Part shown: piece after piece, positions 7,436 through 17,134 of the stretch | How the letters are laid out: every line of letters starts with the position of its first letter | Position numbering within the stretch: position 1 is the stretch's first letter | Assembly (NCBI RefSeq): GCF_018885265.1 | Contig: NZ_CP076538.1 | Span: 2,144,001-2,208,000 of the forward strand | Direction of reading: 5' to 3' | Length of the DNA: 64,000 nt | Source: Amycolatopsis aidingensis | GTDB lineage: Bacteria > Actinomycetota > Actinomycetes > Mycobacteriales > Pseudonocardiaceae | Translations under genes and position numbers: made by a program | Notes under the pieces: model-generated | What the model saw: only the letters and a program-made list of their open reading frames with translations | Databases searched by the model: none | What the model was told of the DNA's origin: nothing

Positions 7436-8242
7436 TCAGCCGGTGATCCGCGCGGCGATCTGCTTCGCCTCGTTGCTCGGGATCGCGAACCCGATCCCGA
7501 TGTTGCCGCCGGATGGCGAGAGGATGCTGGTGTTGATCCCGATCACCGCCCCGGAGGCGTCCACCAGCGGGCCGCCCGAGTTGCCCTCGTTGATCGGGGC
7601 GTCGGTCTGGATCAACTTGCCGCCGGTCCCGCTGCCCGCCTGGTCGTAGGGCGAGTCCTGCCCTGGTGCGGACCGGTTGAGGGCGCTGACGATCCCGGAG
7701 GTCACCGTGTTCCGCAGCCCGCTGGGCGAACCGACGGCCACGACCTCGTCGCCGACCCGCACCCGGCCGGAGTCACCCAGCTCGGCCGGGGTCAGCCCGC
7801 TTGCCCCGCGCAGGCGCAGCACCGCGATGTCCGCCCCGGCGTCCCCGCCGAGCACCTCGGCGGCGTAGGTGGTGCCGTCCGAAAGGGTCACCTCCACCGT
7901 GCCGGTGGCGCCCTCGACCACGTGCGCATTGGTGAGCACCTCACCATCGGCGCTGAGGATCACCCCGGACCCGATCACCTCCCCCTCGGCCGTCCGCGCG
8001 TTGATCTGCACCACGCTCGGCAGGATCCGCTCCGCCACACCACTGACATCCGTCCCCGGGTTCGTCACCTGCTGCCCGCGCACCGAGCCGGTGGCCCCGG
8101 CGGCACCGGATGGCGGGCTCTCCGCGGCGAGCACGCCGACCGTGGCGCCGCCCGCCCCGCCGACCAGCGCGGCGGTGACCGCCACGACGGTGAACAACTT
8201 GCGCCCGCGTGCCGGTGAACCCGGCGAGGTTGAGGTCTCCAT
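7436..8242 (-). CDS. Secreted trypsin-like serine protease (HtrA-type, no PDZ)
   Basis: Serine protease of 268 aa exported or anchored by an N-terminal hydrophobic segment (residues about 16-40). The catalytic triad is complete: His107 (TNAHVVEG), Asp138 (GADIAVLRL) and Ser222 (NEGNSGGPLV). The sequence resembles the DegP/HtrA protease domain but stops right after it, so the PDZ domain normally found in DegP is absent. Start ATG 8242 is followed by a short basic cytoplasmic stretch. Likely role: envelope protein quality control; substrates unknown. It is a single gene, divergent from the MFS gene. Confidence 0.9.
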   Translation of the reverse strand: METSTSPGSPARGRKLFTVVAVTAALVGGAGGATVGVLAAESPPSGAAGATGSVRGQQVTNPGTDVSGVAERILPSVVQINARTAEGEVIGSGVILSADGEVLTNAHVVEGATGTVEVTLSDGTTYAAEVLGGDAGADIAVLRLRGASGLTPAELGDSGRVRVGDEVVAVGSPSGLRNTVTSGIVSALNRSAPGQDSPYDQAGSGTGGKLIQTDAPINEGNSGGPLVDASGAVIGINTSILSPSGGNIGIGFAIPSNEAKQIAARITG

Positions 8243-8358
8243 GGCTCCACGGTCGGCCCACGGGGTGAGAGCAGGCTGAGGAAAGCCGTTCGAATCCCTG
8301 AGAAGGCCCGAGAAGATGACTGGACCTCTACCGCACTGGAGGTTGCAGGCTGGCCGTC

Positions 8359-9744
8359 ATGGACGAAACGGCGGCGCGCCCCCGGCGCGCGGGTGGGGTG
8401 CTGTGGACGCCGGAACGCCGGACCACCACGGCCGGGGTACTGCTCGTGGTCACCCTGGTGGCCTTCGAGAACATGGGGGTCGCCACGGCGATGCCGACCA
8501 TGGTGGCCGATCTGGACGGCACCGCCCTGTACGCCTGGCCGTTCCTTGCCTTCCTGATCGCCAGCGTGGTCTCCACGGTGCTCTCCGGCAGGCTCTGCGA
8601 CCGGCACGGTCCCGCCCGCTCCCTGCTGTTCGGGCCGACCGTGTTCCTCGCCGGGCTGCTGGTCGCCGGGCTCGCCGGGAGCATGCCGGTGCTGTTGCTT
8701 GGCAGGATGTTGCAGGGACTGGGCACCGGGACCCTGCTGGTGGCGGTGTACCTGCTGATCGCGCTGGTCTACCCCGACCGGGAACGGCCGGTGATCTACG
8801 CGGCGAACGCCGCGGCCTGGGTGCTGCCTGCCGTCCTCGGGCCGTCCGTGGCCGGGATGGTGACCGAGCACCTGCACTGGCGCTGGGTGTTCCTCGGGCT
8901 GGTGCCGCTGGGGCTGGTGGGGATCGCGTTGCTGGCCCTCGTGGTGCGCGGGCTGCCCGTGCACCACCCGGACAGCGGGCAGCGCAGGGCGAGCGTCCCG
9001 GCCGCCGTGGCCGCCGCCGTGGGAGTGACATCGGTCACCTGGGCCGCGCAGCACCCCTCCGGGCAGGCCCTCGTCCTCGGCGCGGCCGGGCTGGTCGTGC
9101 TCACCATGGCGCTGCGCCGCCTGCTGCCGTCCGGGACCCTGCGCGGCAGGCGTGGCCTGCCGACCGTGGTGGCCTCCCGCGCCCTGCTCGGGGCCTGCTT
9201 CGCCGGGGTGGAGGCCTACCTCCCGCTGACCATGAGCAATGTGCACGGCTACCCCCCGGCGCTGGCCGGGCTGCCGCTCACCGTGGGCGCGCTGGGCTGG
9301 TCGGCGGCGTCGGCGCTGCAGGGCAGGCACCCGGACTGGCCGAGGGAGACCCTGCTGCGTATCGGGTTCGCACTGGTCGGAGCGGGGTTGCTGGGATTCG
9401 CGCTGATCGCGCAGCCGTGGGCACCCGGCTGGCCCGCGTTCGCCGTCAGCATGACCGCCGGCGCCGGGATGGGCATCGCGATGCCCTCGATCTCGGTACT
9501 GCTGTTGCGGTTCTCCGCGGTGGCGGAACGCGGGTTCAACACCTCGGCCATGCAACTGGGGGACTGGGTCGGCTCCGCGCTGGCGATCGGCTTCGGCGGG
9601 GTGCTGCTCACCGTGCTCGCCTCCGCGACCCGGCCGTCCATCGCCGTCGGCGTGCTCGGGATCACACTCGCGGCGGTCGCGCTGCTCGGTGTCTCACTCA
9701 CCCGGCGGTGGCCACCTCGACCTGCCGTCGGGACTACCCTGTAG
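8359..9744 (+). CDS. MFS multidrug exporter (EmrB/QacA-like)
   Basis: Membrane transporter of 461 aa with about 12-14 hydrophobic segments. The loop motif [13 protein letters not shown] after helix 2 and [13 protein letters not shown] in helix 4 are typical of drug:proton antiporters of the DHA2/EmrB type. ATG 8359 has GGAGG about 15 bases upstream; the first 15-20 residues are basic and cytoplasmic. The stop lies 5 bases before the cysteine desulfurase start, so the two are probably cotranscribed. Substrate cannot be deduced. Divergent from the protease gene. Confidence 0.88.
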   Translation: MDETAARPRRAGGVLWTPERRTTTAGVLLVVTLVAFENMGVATAMPTMVADLDGTALYAWPFLAFLIASVVSTVLSGRLCDRHGPARSLLFGPTVFLAGLLVAGLAGSMPVLLLGRMLQGLGTGTLLVAVYLLIALVYPDRERPVIYAANAAAWVLPAVLGPSVAGMVTEHLHWRWVFLGLVPLGLVGIALLALVVRGLPVHHPDSGQRRASVPAAVAAAVGVTSVTWAAQHPSGQALVLGAAGLVVLTMALRRLLPSGTLRGRRGLPTVVASRALLGACFAGVEAYLPLTMSNVHGYPPALAGLPLTVGALGWSAASALQGRHPDWPRETLLRIGFALVGAGLLGFALIAQPWAPGWPAFAVSMTAGAGMGIAMPSISVLLLRFSAVAERGFNTSAMQLGDWVGSALAIGFGGVLLTVLASATRPSIAVGVLGITLAAVALLGVSLTRRWPPRPAVGTTL

Positions 9745-9749
9745 GGGCG

Positions 9750-10964
9750 ATGACCTACCTAGACCACGCGGCGACCACTCCGATGTTGCCCGAAGCAGTG
9801 ACGGCGATGAGTGAGGCGTTGTCCACCGTCGGCAACGCCTCCTCGTTGCATTCCTCCGGTCGCCGGGCCCGCCGGGTGGCGGAGGAGGCCCGCGAGGTCA
9901 TCGCCGAGGTACTCGGCGCCCGCCCCTCCGAGGTGATCTTCACCGCCGGCGGCACCGAGAGCGACAACCTCGCGGTCAAGGGCGTCTACTGGGCCAGGCG
10001 GGCCGCCGAACCGGCGCGGCGCCGGATCCTGGCCGGCTCGGGCGAGCACCACGCGGTACTGGACGCCGTGCAGTGGCTGGCCGACCGGGACGGGGCCGAG
10101 GTGACCTGGCTGGCGACCGACGAGTTCGGCCGGGTGCACCCGGACACCCTGCGCGCCGCGATCGAGGCCGCGCCGGAGGAGATCGCGCTGGTCACCGTCA
10201 TGTGGGCGAACAACGAGGTCGGCACGGTCAACCCGGTGGCGGAGCTGGCGGCGGTCTGCGCGGAGTACGAGATCCCGCTGCACACCGACGCGGTGCAGGC
10301 CGTCGGCATGCTGGAGGTCGACTTCGCGGCCAGCGGGGCGAGTGCCCTCACCCTGACCGGGCACAAGGTGGGCGGGCCGTACGGGATCGGTGCCCTCGTG
10401 CTGGGCAGGGACACCCCGTGCGAGCCGCTGCTGCACGGCGGCGGCCAGGAGCGCAACGTGCGTTCCGGTACCCTGGACGTGCCCGCGGTCCATGCCTTCG
10501 CCACGGCGGTGCGCGTGGCCGCCGCGGACCGGGATAACCAGGTGCGGATGCAGGCCAAGCTGCGGGACGAGCTGGTCTCGGCCGTACTGCGCGAGGTTCC
10601 GGACGCCCAGCTCAACGGTGCGCCGCCGGACGAACTGCTCGCCGACGGCACGCCGGGCAGGCTGCCGGGGAACGCGCACTTCACCTTCCCTGGATGTGCA
10701 GGGGACAGCCTGCTCATGCTGTTGGACGCCAAGGGGATCGAGTGCTCAACCGGCTCCGCGTGCACGGCGGGGGTGGCCGAGCCGAGCCATGTGCTGCTGG
10801 CACTGGGTGCCGATGCCGAGGCGGCCCGCGGTTCGCTGCGGTTCTCCCTCGGGCACAGCTCGAGCCGCGATGACGTGGACGCGCTGGCCAGGGAGATCGG
10901 CGGGGTCGTCGCGCGGGCACGGCAGGCCGGGCTGTCCGGGATGCGCAAGAAGACGGAGGGCTAG
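9750..10964 (+). CDS. Cysteine desulfurase
   Basis: PLP enzyme that takes sulfur from cysteine and passes it on as a persulfide; here the partner is very probably MnmA, encoded immediately downstream. 404 aa from ATG 9750 (AGGGG just before); the same frame is open far upstream but there it overlaps the MFS gene. Signatures: YLDHAATTP at the N-terminus, GEHHAV near residue 100, PLP Lys206 in TGHKVGG, and the persulfide-forming Cys338 in STGSACTAG. NifS/IscS family, as M. tuberculosis Rv3025c, which also precedes mnmA. No scaffold gene (iscU) is nearby. Confidence 0.95.
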   Translation: MTYLDHAATTPMLPEAVTAMSEALSTVGNASSLHSSGRRARRVAEEAREVIAEVLGARPSEVIFTAGGTESDNLAVKGVYWARRAAEPARRRILAGSGEHHAVLDAVQWLADRDGAEVTWLATDEFGRVHPDTLRAAIEAAPEEIALVTVMWANNEVGTVNPVAELAAVCAEYEIPLHTDAVQAVGMLEVDFAASGASALTLTGHKVGGPYGIGALVLGRDTPCEPLLHGGGQERNVRSGTLDVPAVHAFATAVRVAAADRDNQVRMQAKLRDELVSAVLREVPDAQLNGAPPDELLADGTPGRLPGNAHFTFPGCAGDSLLMLLDAKGIECSTGSACTAGVAEPSHVLLALGADAEAARGSLRFSLGHSSSRDDVDALAREIGGVVARARQAGLSGMRKKTEG

Positions 10965-12062
10965 ATGCGAGTACTCGCCGCGATGAGCGGGGGTGTCGAC
11001 TCCGCCGTCGCCGCCGCACGGGCGGTGGCGGCGGGACACGACGTGGTCGGCGTGCATCTCGCGCTGTCGGCGAAGCCGGGGACGCTGCGCACCGGCTCGC
11101 GCGGCTGCTGCACCATCGAGGACTCCCACGACGCACGCCGCGCCGCGGACATCCTCGGTATCCCGTTCTACGTCTGGGACTTCGCCGAGCGGTTCACCGA
11201 GGAGGTCGTGGAGACCTTCGTCGGGGAGTACGCGGCTGGCCGGACGCCGAACCCCTGCGTCACCTGCAACGAGAAGATCAAGTTCGAGGCCCTGCTGGAG
11301 AAGGCGATGGCGCTGGGCTTCGACGCGGTCTGCACCGGGCACTACGCCCGGCTGTCCGTTGTGGACGGAGTACCCCAGCTGCGGCGCAGCGCCGACGAGG
11401 GCAAGGACCAGTCCTATGTGCTCGCCTCACTGACCCCCGAGCAGCTGCGGCACGCGTACTTCCCGCTCGGCGACTCGGTGAAGTCCGAGGTCAGGGCGGA
11501 GGCCGAGGAGCGCGGTCTCGCGGTGGCGAACAAGCCGGACAGCCACGACATCTGCTTCATCCCGGACGGGGACACCAAGGGCTTCCTGGAGTCCCGGCTG
11601 GGGCAGCGCCCCGGCGAGCTGGTGGACGCCGAGAGCGGAGCGGTGCTCGGCCGGCACACCGGTGTGCACGGCTTCACCGTCGGCCAGCGCAAGGGCCTCG
11701 GGATCGAGGCGCCCGCGCCGGACGGGCGGCCGCGTTACGTGCTCGGCCTCGAACCGGTCTCCGGCACGGTCAAGGTGGGTTCCGCCGACCGGCTCGGGGT
11801 GCGCGAGATCCGGGCCGACCGGGCGATCTGGCCCGCCGAGCCGCCTGCCGGTCCGGTGGAGTGCGTGGTCCAGGTGCGCGCACACGGTGGTACCGCGCCC
11901 GCCGTGGCCACCGGGGAGAACCAGGACGGCGGCGAGGTCCGGATGGAGCTGCGCGAGCCGTTGCGCGGGGTCGCGCCCGGCCAGGTGGTCGTGCTGTACC
12001 GGCCGGACGCCGAGGCGGGTGACCTCGTGCTGGGCAGTGCCAAGATCAGTGCCACGGCCTGA
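10965..12062 (+). CDS. mnmA: tRNA-specific 2-thiouridylase
   Basis: Adds sulfur to U34 of tRNA-Lys, -Glu and -Gln in the cytoplasm, using ATP and persulfide sulfur. 365 aa; the ATG follows the desulfurase stop without a gap. The PP-loop SGGVDS is at residues 8-13; the two catalytic cysteines are Cys101 (NPCVTCN) and Cys197 (HDICF), and TGHYARL is present. The C-terminal half is the usual tRNA-binding and beta-barrel part (GLGIEAP.., RYVLGLEP). Operon: cysteine desulfurase-mnmA-L,D-transpeptidase. Confidence 0.97.
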   Translation: MRVLAAMSGGVDSAVAAARAVAAGHDVVGVHLALSAKPGTLRTGSRGCCTIEDSHDARRAADILGIPFYVWDFAERFTEEVVETFVGEYAAGRTPNPCVTCNEKIKFEALLEKAMALGFDAVCTGHYARLSVVDGVPQLRRSADEGKDQSYVLASLTPEQLRHAYFPLGDSVKSEVRAEAEERGLAVANKPDSHDICFIPDGDTKGFLESRLGQRPGELVDAESGAVLGRHTGVHGFTVGQRKGLGIEAPAPDGRPRYVLGLEPVSGTVKVGSADRLGVREIRADRAIWPAEPPAGPVECVVQVRAHGGTAPAVATGENQDGGEVRMELREPLRGVAPGQVVVLYRPDAEAGDLVLGSAKISATA

Positions 12063-12066
12063 GCCG

Positions 12067-12777
12067 ATGCGTGGCGGGCGCCTCGTGCACACGACTGTGG
12101 CCGCGGTCGTGCTGACCGTGGCGGCCGGTGCCGTCTGGTACTTGGCCGACCAGGGGGACCGGCCGGTGCCGGCCGCGGCGAGGTCGGCACCGGCAGGCAC
12201 CGGCGACCCGGTCCCGCCGAGCAGCACCCGGCCGCCGGTGGATCCGGTGCCGGATGCGCAACGGATCCTGCGCGAGCTCGGCTACCAGGTGCGCGAGGTC
12301 AGCGGGAAACTGGACGCGCGGACCCGGCACGCGGTGCTCGCCTTCCAGAAGGTGCACGGCCTGGCCAGGACCGGCGAGCTGGACGCGCCGACCCTGGAAC
12401 GGCTGGACACCCCGGTCCCGCCGCACCCGGAGTCCCTCGATCCCGGGTTCCATCTCGAGGTCGATCTCGACCGGCAGGTGGTGTTCACCGTGCGCGACGG
12501 CACCGTGCGGCGGATCTACGACGCCTCCACCGGCAAGCCGGGCAAGGCCACCCCGCCGGGGGACTACCGGATGCGGTACCAGATCGACGGGATGCGCTAT
12601 GCCCCGCTCGGCCCGATGTACCGGCCGAGTTACTTCACCACCACCGGGCTCGCCATCCACGGGGGCGAGCCGGTGGAAGCCCGCCCCGCGAGCAACGGCT
12701 GCGTGCGGCTGACCAACCCCTCGATCGACGAGTTGTTCCCGCGGCTCGGACCGGGCACCAGGGTGCTGGTCTACTGA
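12067..12777 (+). CDS. L,D-transpeptidase with peptidoglycan-binding domain
   Basis: Second wall cross-linking enzyme of the window, 236 aa from ATG 12067, 4 bases after mnmA. An N-terminal membrane anchor or signal (residues 8-27) is followed by a PG_binding_1 domain (about 60-115; AQRILRELGY and AVLAFQKVHGL) and a YkuD catalytic domain (about 127-236) with His198 (AIHGG) and Cys212 in SNGCVRL. It has a different architecture from the Ig-like enzyme at 5260. The frame is open upstream inside mnmA, but the start at 12067 is the first that gives a signal segment. Confidence 0.9.
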   Translation: MRGGRLVHTTVAAVVLTVAAGAVWYLADQGDRPVPAAARSAPAGTGDPVPPSSTRPPVDPVPDAQRILRELGYQVREVSGKLDARTRHAVLAFQKVHGLARTGELDAPTLERLDTPVPPHPESLDPGFHLEVDLDRQVVFTVRDGTVRRIYDASTGKPGKATPPGDYRMRYQIDGMRYAPLGPMYRPSYFTTTGLAIHGGEPVEARPASNGCVRLTNPSIDELFPRLGPGTRVLVY

Positions 12778-12781
12778 GCGG

Positions 12782-13249
12782 TCACCGGAGCTCCGCGGGG
12801 AGCGCCAGCTTGAACCCGGTGTGCGAGGCGGTGAAGCCGAGCCGCTGGTAGAAGCGGTGTGCCCCGGTGCGGGTCACGTCGGAGGTGAGCTGCACCAGGG
12901 CGCAGCCCCGCCCGCGGGCCTCCGCGATCGCCCAGCGGACCAGCCGCTCGCCGAGCCCGGCACCCCGGTGGTCCGGCCGCACCCTTACGGCCTCGATCTG
13001 GCCGCGCAGCGCCCCACCTCGCGCCAGGCCCGGGATGATCGTGAGCTGTAGCGTGCCGACCGGCTCCGCATCGGCATCGGCCACGACCAGCAACTGGTTC
13101 GGGTCGGCCTCGATCAACTCGAACGCCCGCAGGTAGGGGGCCAGGTCGGTGGTCGACTCCCTGCCGACGCCGAGCTGGTCCGCGGCGAGCATCCGGACGA
13201 TGGACTCGACATCGGCGGCCTGTGCGCGTCTAATCTTGATCTCACCCAC
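12782..13249 (-). CDS. GNAT family N-acetyltransferase
   Basis: Small acetyl-CoA-dependent acetyltransferase of 155 aa, starting at GTG 13249. The acetyl-CoA binding motif A is clear (IEAVRVRPDHRGAGLGERLV, about residues 86-105), and HRFYQRLGF near residue 130 is the usual motif B end. It resembles the PhnO/GNAT single-domain group; the substrate is unknown. It converges with the L,D-transpeptidase (4 bases between stops) and is divergent from the acyl-CoA ligase; the 41-bp gap with the ligase must hold both promoters, or one is leaderless. Confidence 0.88.
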   Translation of the reverse strand: MGEIKIRRAQAADVESIVRMLAADQLGVGRESTTDLAPYLRAFELIEADPNQLLVVADADAEPVGTLQLTIIPGLARGGALRGQIEAVRVRPDHRGAGLGERLVRWAIAEARGRGCALVQLTSDVTRTGAHRFYQRLGFTASHTGFKLALPAELR

Positions 13250-13290
13250 GGGTGTGAGTATGCAACGTCGCAGCTGCGCCAGGAGGTCCG

Positions 13291-14811
13291 ATGACTCCCG
13301 CCCCGAACTCCAGCACGGTCGCCGACATCCTGCGGCGGAGCGCCGCGCGGGTCCCGGAACGGGTCGCCCTGCGGTTCGCCGACCGGCAGTGGACCTATGC
13401 CGGGCTGGACGCCGCGGTGTCCAGGGCCGCGGCCCATCTGCTCGGCCTCGGCCTCGGCAAGGGTGACCGGGTGGCGGCCTACGGGAAGAACTCCGATGCC
13501 TACCTGATCGGATTCCTCGCCTGCGCCAGGGCAGGGCTGGTGCATGTGCCGGTGAACTACAACCTCACCGGGGAGGACCTGGCCTACCTGATCGGGCAGT
13601 CCGGCAGTGTCCTGGTGCTCACCGACCCCGCGCTACGAGAGCCGGTGGACGCGGTGGCGGGTGAGCTCGCCGTGCGCGGGGTGCTGCCGCTGCGGGACGC
13701 CGAGGACTCCCTGCTCGCCGTTGCCGCGTCCGGTGACGTACCGGAGGTGGCCGCCGAGGTCGCCGACACCGACCTGGCGCAGCTGCTCTACACCTCCGGA
13801 ACCACCTCCCGGCCGAAGGGCGCGATGATGACGCATCGCGCGCTGGTGCACGAGTACCTTTCCTGCGTGGTCGGGCTCGACCTCGCCGAGGACGACGAGC
13901 CGCTGCACGTGATGCCGCTGTATCACAGCGCCCAGATGCACGTGTTCCTGTTGCCCTGGCTGGCGGTCGGCGCCACCAACCAGCTGATGGAGGTGCCCGA
14001 GCCGGGCGAGATCCTGCGCCGGATCGCGCGGGACCGGCACCGGGCGTTCTTCGCCGCGCCGACCTTGTGGGTCGCGCTCACCAACCATCCGGACTTCGGC
14101 GAATGCGACCTCGGCGCCTTGCGCAAGGCGTACTACGGCGCCTCGATCATGCCGGGCCCCGTGCTGGACCGGCTCCGCGCCGCCATGCCGGAACTGGGCT
14201 TCTACAACTGTTTCGGGCAGTCCGAGATCGGCCCGCTGGCCACGATCCTGCGCCCGGAGGAACACGCGGCCCGGCCGGACTCCGCGGGCCGGGCCGCACT
14301 GTTCGTGGAGCTGCGGGTGGTCGACGAGCAAGGGACCGACGTGCCGCCCGGCGAGCTGGGCGAGGTCGTCTACCGGTCGCCCCAGCTGTGCACCGGCTAC
14401 TGGGACAAGCCGGAGGAGACCGAGGAGGCCTTCCGCGGTGGCTGGTTCCACTCCGGCGACCTGGTCCGCAGGGACGAGGAGGGTTTCATCTATGTGGTGG
14501 ACCGGATCAAGGACGTGATCAACACCGGCGGGGTGCTGGTCGCCTCCCGCGAGATCGAGGACGCGCTGTACACCCATCCCGCGGTCGGCGAGGTCGCCGT
14601 GATCGGACTGCCGGACGAGCGCTGGATCGAGGCGATCACCGCCGTCGTGGTGTCCAAACAGGACATTTCAGCGGAGGAGTTGCTGGCACATCTGCGGGAG
14701 CGGATGTCGGCTTTCAAGGTTCCCAAGGCCGTGCATTTCGTCGAGGACCTGCCGCGCAACGCCTCCGGCAAGATCCTCAAGCGGGAGCTGCGTACCCGGC
14801 TCTCCTCGTAG
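13291..14811 (+). CDS. Acyl-CoA synthetase (FadD-like)
   Basis: AMP-forming acyl-CoA ligase, 506 aa: activates a carboxylic acid, probably a fatty acid, with ATP and CoA. ATG 13291 has AGGAGG upstream. The AMP-binding P-loop LLYTSGTTSRPKGAM is near residue 165, the adenylate loop YNCFGQSE near 310, the hinge VVDRIKDVINTGG near 405, and the catalytic Lys in NASGKILKREL near 490. Full length for the family. It has no obvious pathway neighbours, so the acyl substrate cannot be named. Confidence 0.92.
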   Translation: MTPAPNSSTVADILRRSAARVPERVALRFADRQWTYAGLDAAVSRAAAHLLGLGLGKGDRVAAYGKNSDAYLIGFLACARAGLVHVPVNYNLTGEDLAYLIGQSGSVLVLTDPALREPVDAVAGELAVRGVLPLRDAEDSLLAVAASGDVPEVAAEVADTDLAQLLYTSGTTSRPKGAMMTHRALVHEYLSCVVGLDLAEDDEPLHVMPLYHSAQMHVFLLPWLAVGATNQLMEVPEPGEILRRIARDRHRAFFAAPTLWVALTNHPDFGECDLGALRKAYYGASIMPGPVLDRLRAAMPELGFYNCFGQSEIGPLATILRPEEHAARPDSAGRAALFVELRVVDEQGTDVPPGELGEVVYRSPQLCTGYWDKPEETEEAFRGGWFHSGDLVRRDEEGFIYVVDRIKDVINTGGVLVASREIEDALYTHPAVGEVAVIGLPDERWIEAITAVVVSKQDISAEELLAHLRERMSAFKVPKAVHFVEDLPRNASGKILKRELRTRLSS

Positions 14812-14820
14812 CGTCGGGCG

Positions 14821-15612
14821 TCAGCACGGGGTCGAGGCAGGCGAGCAGCGGACCGAAAGCGTGCTGGACAGTTCGTTGCCAGGGCCCGAGATCATGCCCG
14901 TCAGCAGCGGATCCAGGTCCTCGGTTGCGCCACACCCGGTGAACGGCGGAATCTCGAAGGTCGAGTTCGTGGTCGTGGCACCGTCCTCCGGCCGCAGGTT
15001 CACCTTGTCCTTGATCTTGATCACGAGTGGTTCCGCGGTCCGGCAGTTCGGCCCGACATCCAGCGGCTCACCGTCCACCCGGACATCGGAGAGCGCGAGG
15101 AACAGCTTGAGGGTCAGGTCCACCTCGGCGTGCGGAACCGGCTGGAACCCGACCGTCATCAGCCCCTCGGACACGCCGTCCGGGACCATTTCCACGGTAT
15201 TGGTCACCGGCATGAAGCCGAACGTGACGAAGTAGCCCTCGGCGTTCGGCAAGGTCAGGTTCCCGCGCATCGGGTTCGGCGGCTGGCCGATCGGAACCAC
15301 CACATCGAACTGTCCCCTTGGGAAGGAGATCTCCGAGTTGAGCTTCTTCACCCGGCTCGTGGCGTCCACCCAGAAGCTGTACCGCAGCCCCGGGCCGGGC
15401 GGGAAGTTCCCGTCCGCGGCCGTACCCGGCTCCTCCGCCGTCGGCGCGGCCTGCCTGGCGGCCGCGGCCAGTACGGCCTCGCTGTACCGGTGTTCAGCCG
15501 ACTGCCCGGCTGGGCCGGGTTCGGACGAGTCCGCGCTGAGCCCGACGACGCTGAGCGCCAGCACGCAGATGGCACCCGCCACGCCTACCGGCCTTCGTAA
15601 CGCGGACAACAT
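14821..15612 (-). CDS. Secreted protein of unknown function
   Basis: 263 aa from ATG 15612, with a Sec-type signal or anchor (residues about 10-27, ending near GLSADSS). The mature part has a proline/glycine start (NFPPGPGLRYSFWVDATSR) and alternating beta-strand-like stretches, with Cys near residues 190, 229, 254 and 263 that could form two disulfides. I do not recognise the family; it looks like an all-beta extracellular domain. Converges with the acyl-CoA ligase, 9 bases between stops. Upstream 15613-15846 is non-coding with a small palindrome. Confidence 0.7.
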   Translation of the reverse strand: MLSALRRPVGVAGAICVLALSVVGLSADSSEPGPAGQSAEHRYSEAVLAAAARQAAPTAEEPGTAADGNFPPGPGLRYSFWVDATSRVKKLNSEISFPRGQFDVVVPIGQPPNPMRGNLTLPNAEGYFVTFGFMPVTNTVEMVPDGVSEGLMTVGFQPVPHAEVDLTLKLFLALSDVRVDGEPLDVGPNCRTAEPLVIKIKDKVNLRPEDGATTTNSTFEIPPFTGCGATEDLDPLLTGMISGPGNELSSTLSVRCSPASTPC

Positions 15613-15686
15613 GCGAACCGTACCCCCTGGAGGTGACGCGGTGATACCGGAAATGCTGCTGACAATTACGGCGAAAGCAGTCGGTT

Positions 15687-15703
15687 TACCGTACGGAACG
15701 GTA
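15687..15703. promoter_or_regulatory. Palindrome in intergenic region
   Basis: TACCGT and ACGGTA separated by five bases, 75 bp upstream of the secreted-protein gene in an A/T-richer gap (15613-15846). It looks like a dimeric regulator site for that gene; no matching regulator is next to it. Confidence 0.3.
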
Positions 15704-15846
15704 TGGCACGATCACCGCGCCGAGCAAGGCCGGAACCGGTCAAGCCGGATCTCCGGGTTTGCTCCGGCGTTTCTTTGTCATCTCGATTCGAACCGCTTCG
15801 GAATTCCACCACATGGGTGTGACAAAGCGCGTTCCGGAACAGGCTC

Positions 15847-16065
15847 TCAGGCCGGCGGGTAGAAGCCGATGGTGCGGCCGTGCCCCTGCTCCTTGCCGTC
15901 CGGGCTGCAGGCCGGGCACGGCCGTCCGGGGTTCAGGGTGAGCACCGTGCCGCCGATGACCGCCGCCTTCGGGTCCGGGATGAACCCGTCGCCACGGCAG
16001 GTGTTGCACAGGATCCGCAGCTCGCGCGGGTTGTGCTCGGGCGGGCACTGCTCCGGTTCGGTCAT
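15847..16065 (-). CDS. Small zinc-finger protein, DnaJ-type Cys motif
   Basis: 72 aa from ATG 16065. It carries CNTCRGDG (residues about 20-27) and CPAC (about 50-53), that is, two CxxC pairs, the first in the CxxCxGxG form of the DnaJ zinc domain. It probably binds one zinc ion. It lies 10 bases downstream of the metallo-hydrolase gene and should be cotranscribed with it and the nitrilase-family gene. The role is unknown; a chaperone-like or RNA-binding function would be a guess. Confidence 0.75.
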   Translation of the reverse strand: MTEPEQCPPEHNPRELRILCNTCRGDGFIPDPKAAVIGGTVLTLNPGRPCPACSPDGKEQGHGRTIGFYPPA

Positions 16066-16075
16066 GCGGCCCAGC

Positions 16076-17134
16076 CTACGTTCCGGGAGCGTAGTACCGG
16101 ATGCCGTCCCGGTCGGTCGCGGTCAACCTGCCCTGGTGCGCCAGCAGGTCGAGATGCGCCGCGGTCTCCAGCACGGCCAGCGTGCGGTTGAACACGTCCA
16201 GTTCCGGCAGTTCCCGTTCGCGCCGGGTCCAGCGCAGCAGGTGCGCCACCGCGTAGGCGGTGTTCGCCCCTGCGGCCACAGTCTCGGCGACGACGCCGAG
16301 CCTGCGGTCGTGATGGTCCAGCAGCTCGTCCACCCGCCGGTGCACGCTCGGCGTCACCGGCCCGTGTGCGGGCAGCAGCCGGTGGTCCGGCATCGCGCGC
16401 ACCAGCCGCAGCGAGTCGAGGAAGTCGCGCAGCGGCAACTCCGGTGGAACGGCCTCGAAGCCGATCGAAGGGGTGATGTGCGGCAGCACGTGGTCTCCGG
16501 CGAACAGCAGCCCGGCCTCCTCGTCGGCGAACACTACGTGCCCGGTGGTGTGCCCTGGGGTGTGCACCACCTCGAGCTTGCGCCCCGGCAGCACCGTGCG
16601 CGGTCCCGGTTCCAGCCACTCGTCCGGGCGCTCCCAGAGGCCGACCTGCTGCCGTGGGACATCCCCGAACTCGCGGGCCAGTTCCGCCAGCAGCGGACCC
16701 GCGCCGCAGCGCACCAGCAGGCGGGCCTGCGTCTCCATCGTCCGCCGGTTCGGGTTGGCCGCCGCCGTCAGTGAGGGCTCCTCCAGCCTGCCCAGCGCTA
16801 TCCTGCCGCCGAACTCCCTGCGCAGCGCCACCGCCATGGTGTAGTGATCGCGGTGCACGTGGGTGACCAGGAACTGGCGCACATCGCCGAGTTCGGCGCC
16901 GATCCCGCGCAGCGCCGTGCTCAGCCGCTCCCGCGCCTCGGGTACCGCCCAGCCCGAGTCGATCAGGACGAGCCCGTCTCTTTCGGTCAGCGCGTAGACG
17001 TTCACCGCACGCAGCCCGTCATTCGGCATCGGCAGCGGTATCCGGTATACACCCGGTGCGACGGTGTAGATCCCGGGTTCGGTCCAGTGCCGCGTGCCGT
17101 CGTCCTCGGCAGGCGGCGACGGGCTGGTGCTCAA
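16076..17134 (-). CDS. MBL-fold metallo-hydrolase
   Basis: Metallo-beta-lactamase-fold hydrolase of 352 aa, probably cytoplasmic. The zinc motif THVHRDH (about residue 90), a later HTPGHTTGH and LLFAGDHVLP, and LPAHGP give the full metal-ligand set of the glyoxalase II/lactonase-like group. The start is TTG 17134, overlapping the stop of the upstream gene (TTGA), which implies translational coupling; an earlier frame extension is antisense-free but overlaps that gene. C-terminal winged-helix-like region (residues about 285-350). Substrate unknown. Confidence 0.88.
   Translation of the reverse strand: MSTSPSPPAEDDGTRHWTEPGIYTVAPGVYRIPLPMPNDGLRAVNVYALTERDGLVLIDSGWAVPEARERLSTALRGIGAELGDVRQFLVTHVHRDHYTMAVALRREFGGRIALGRLEEPSLTAAANPNRRTMETQARLLVRCGAGPLLAELAREFGDVPRQQVGLWERPDEWLEPGPRTVLPGRKLEVVHTPGHTTGHVVFADEEAGLLFAGDHVLPHITPSIGFEAVPPELPLRDFLDSLRLVRAMPDHRLLPAHGPVTPSVHRRVDELLDHHDRRLGVVAETVAAGANTAYAVAHLLRWTRRERELPELDVFNRTLAVLETAAHLDLLAHQGRLTATDRDGIRYYAPGT

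Noticed and set aside
8316..10964. One 882-residue open frame that covers the MFS gene and the cysteine desulfurase
   Set aside because: Only the part from 9750 is cysteine desulfurase; the first 1.4 kb is an Arg/Gly-rich shadow of the MFS gene in another frame.
13291..14811. Start of a polyketide or lipopeptide gene cluster
   Set aside because: A single acyl-CoA ligase with no carrier protein, synthase or thioesterase nearby.
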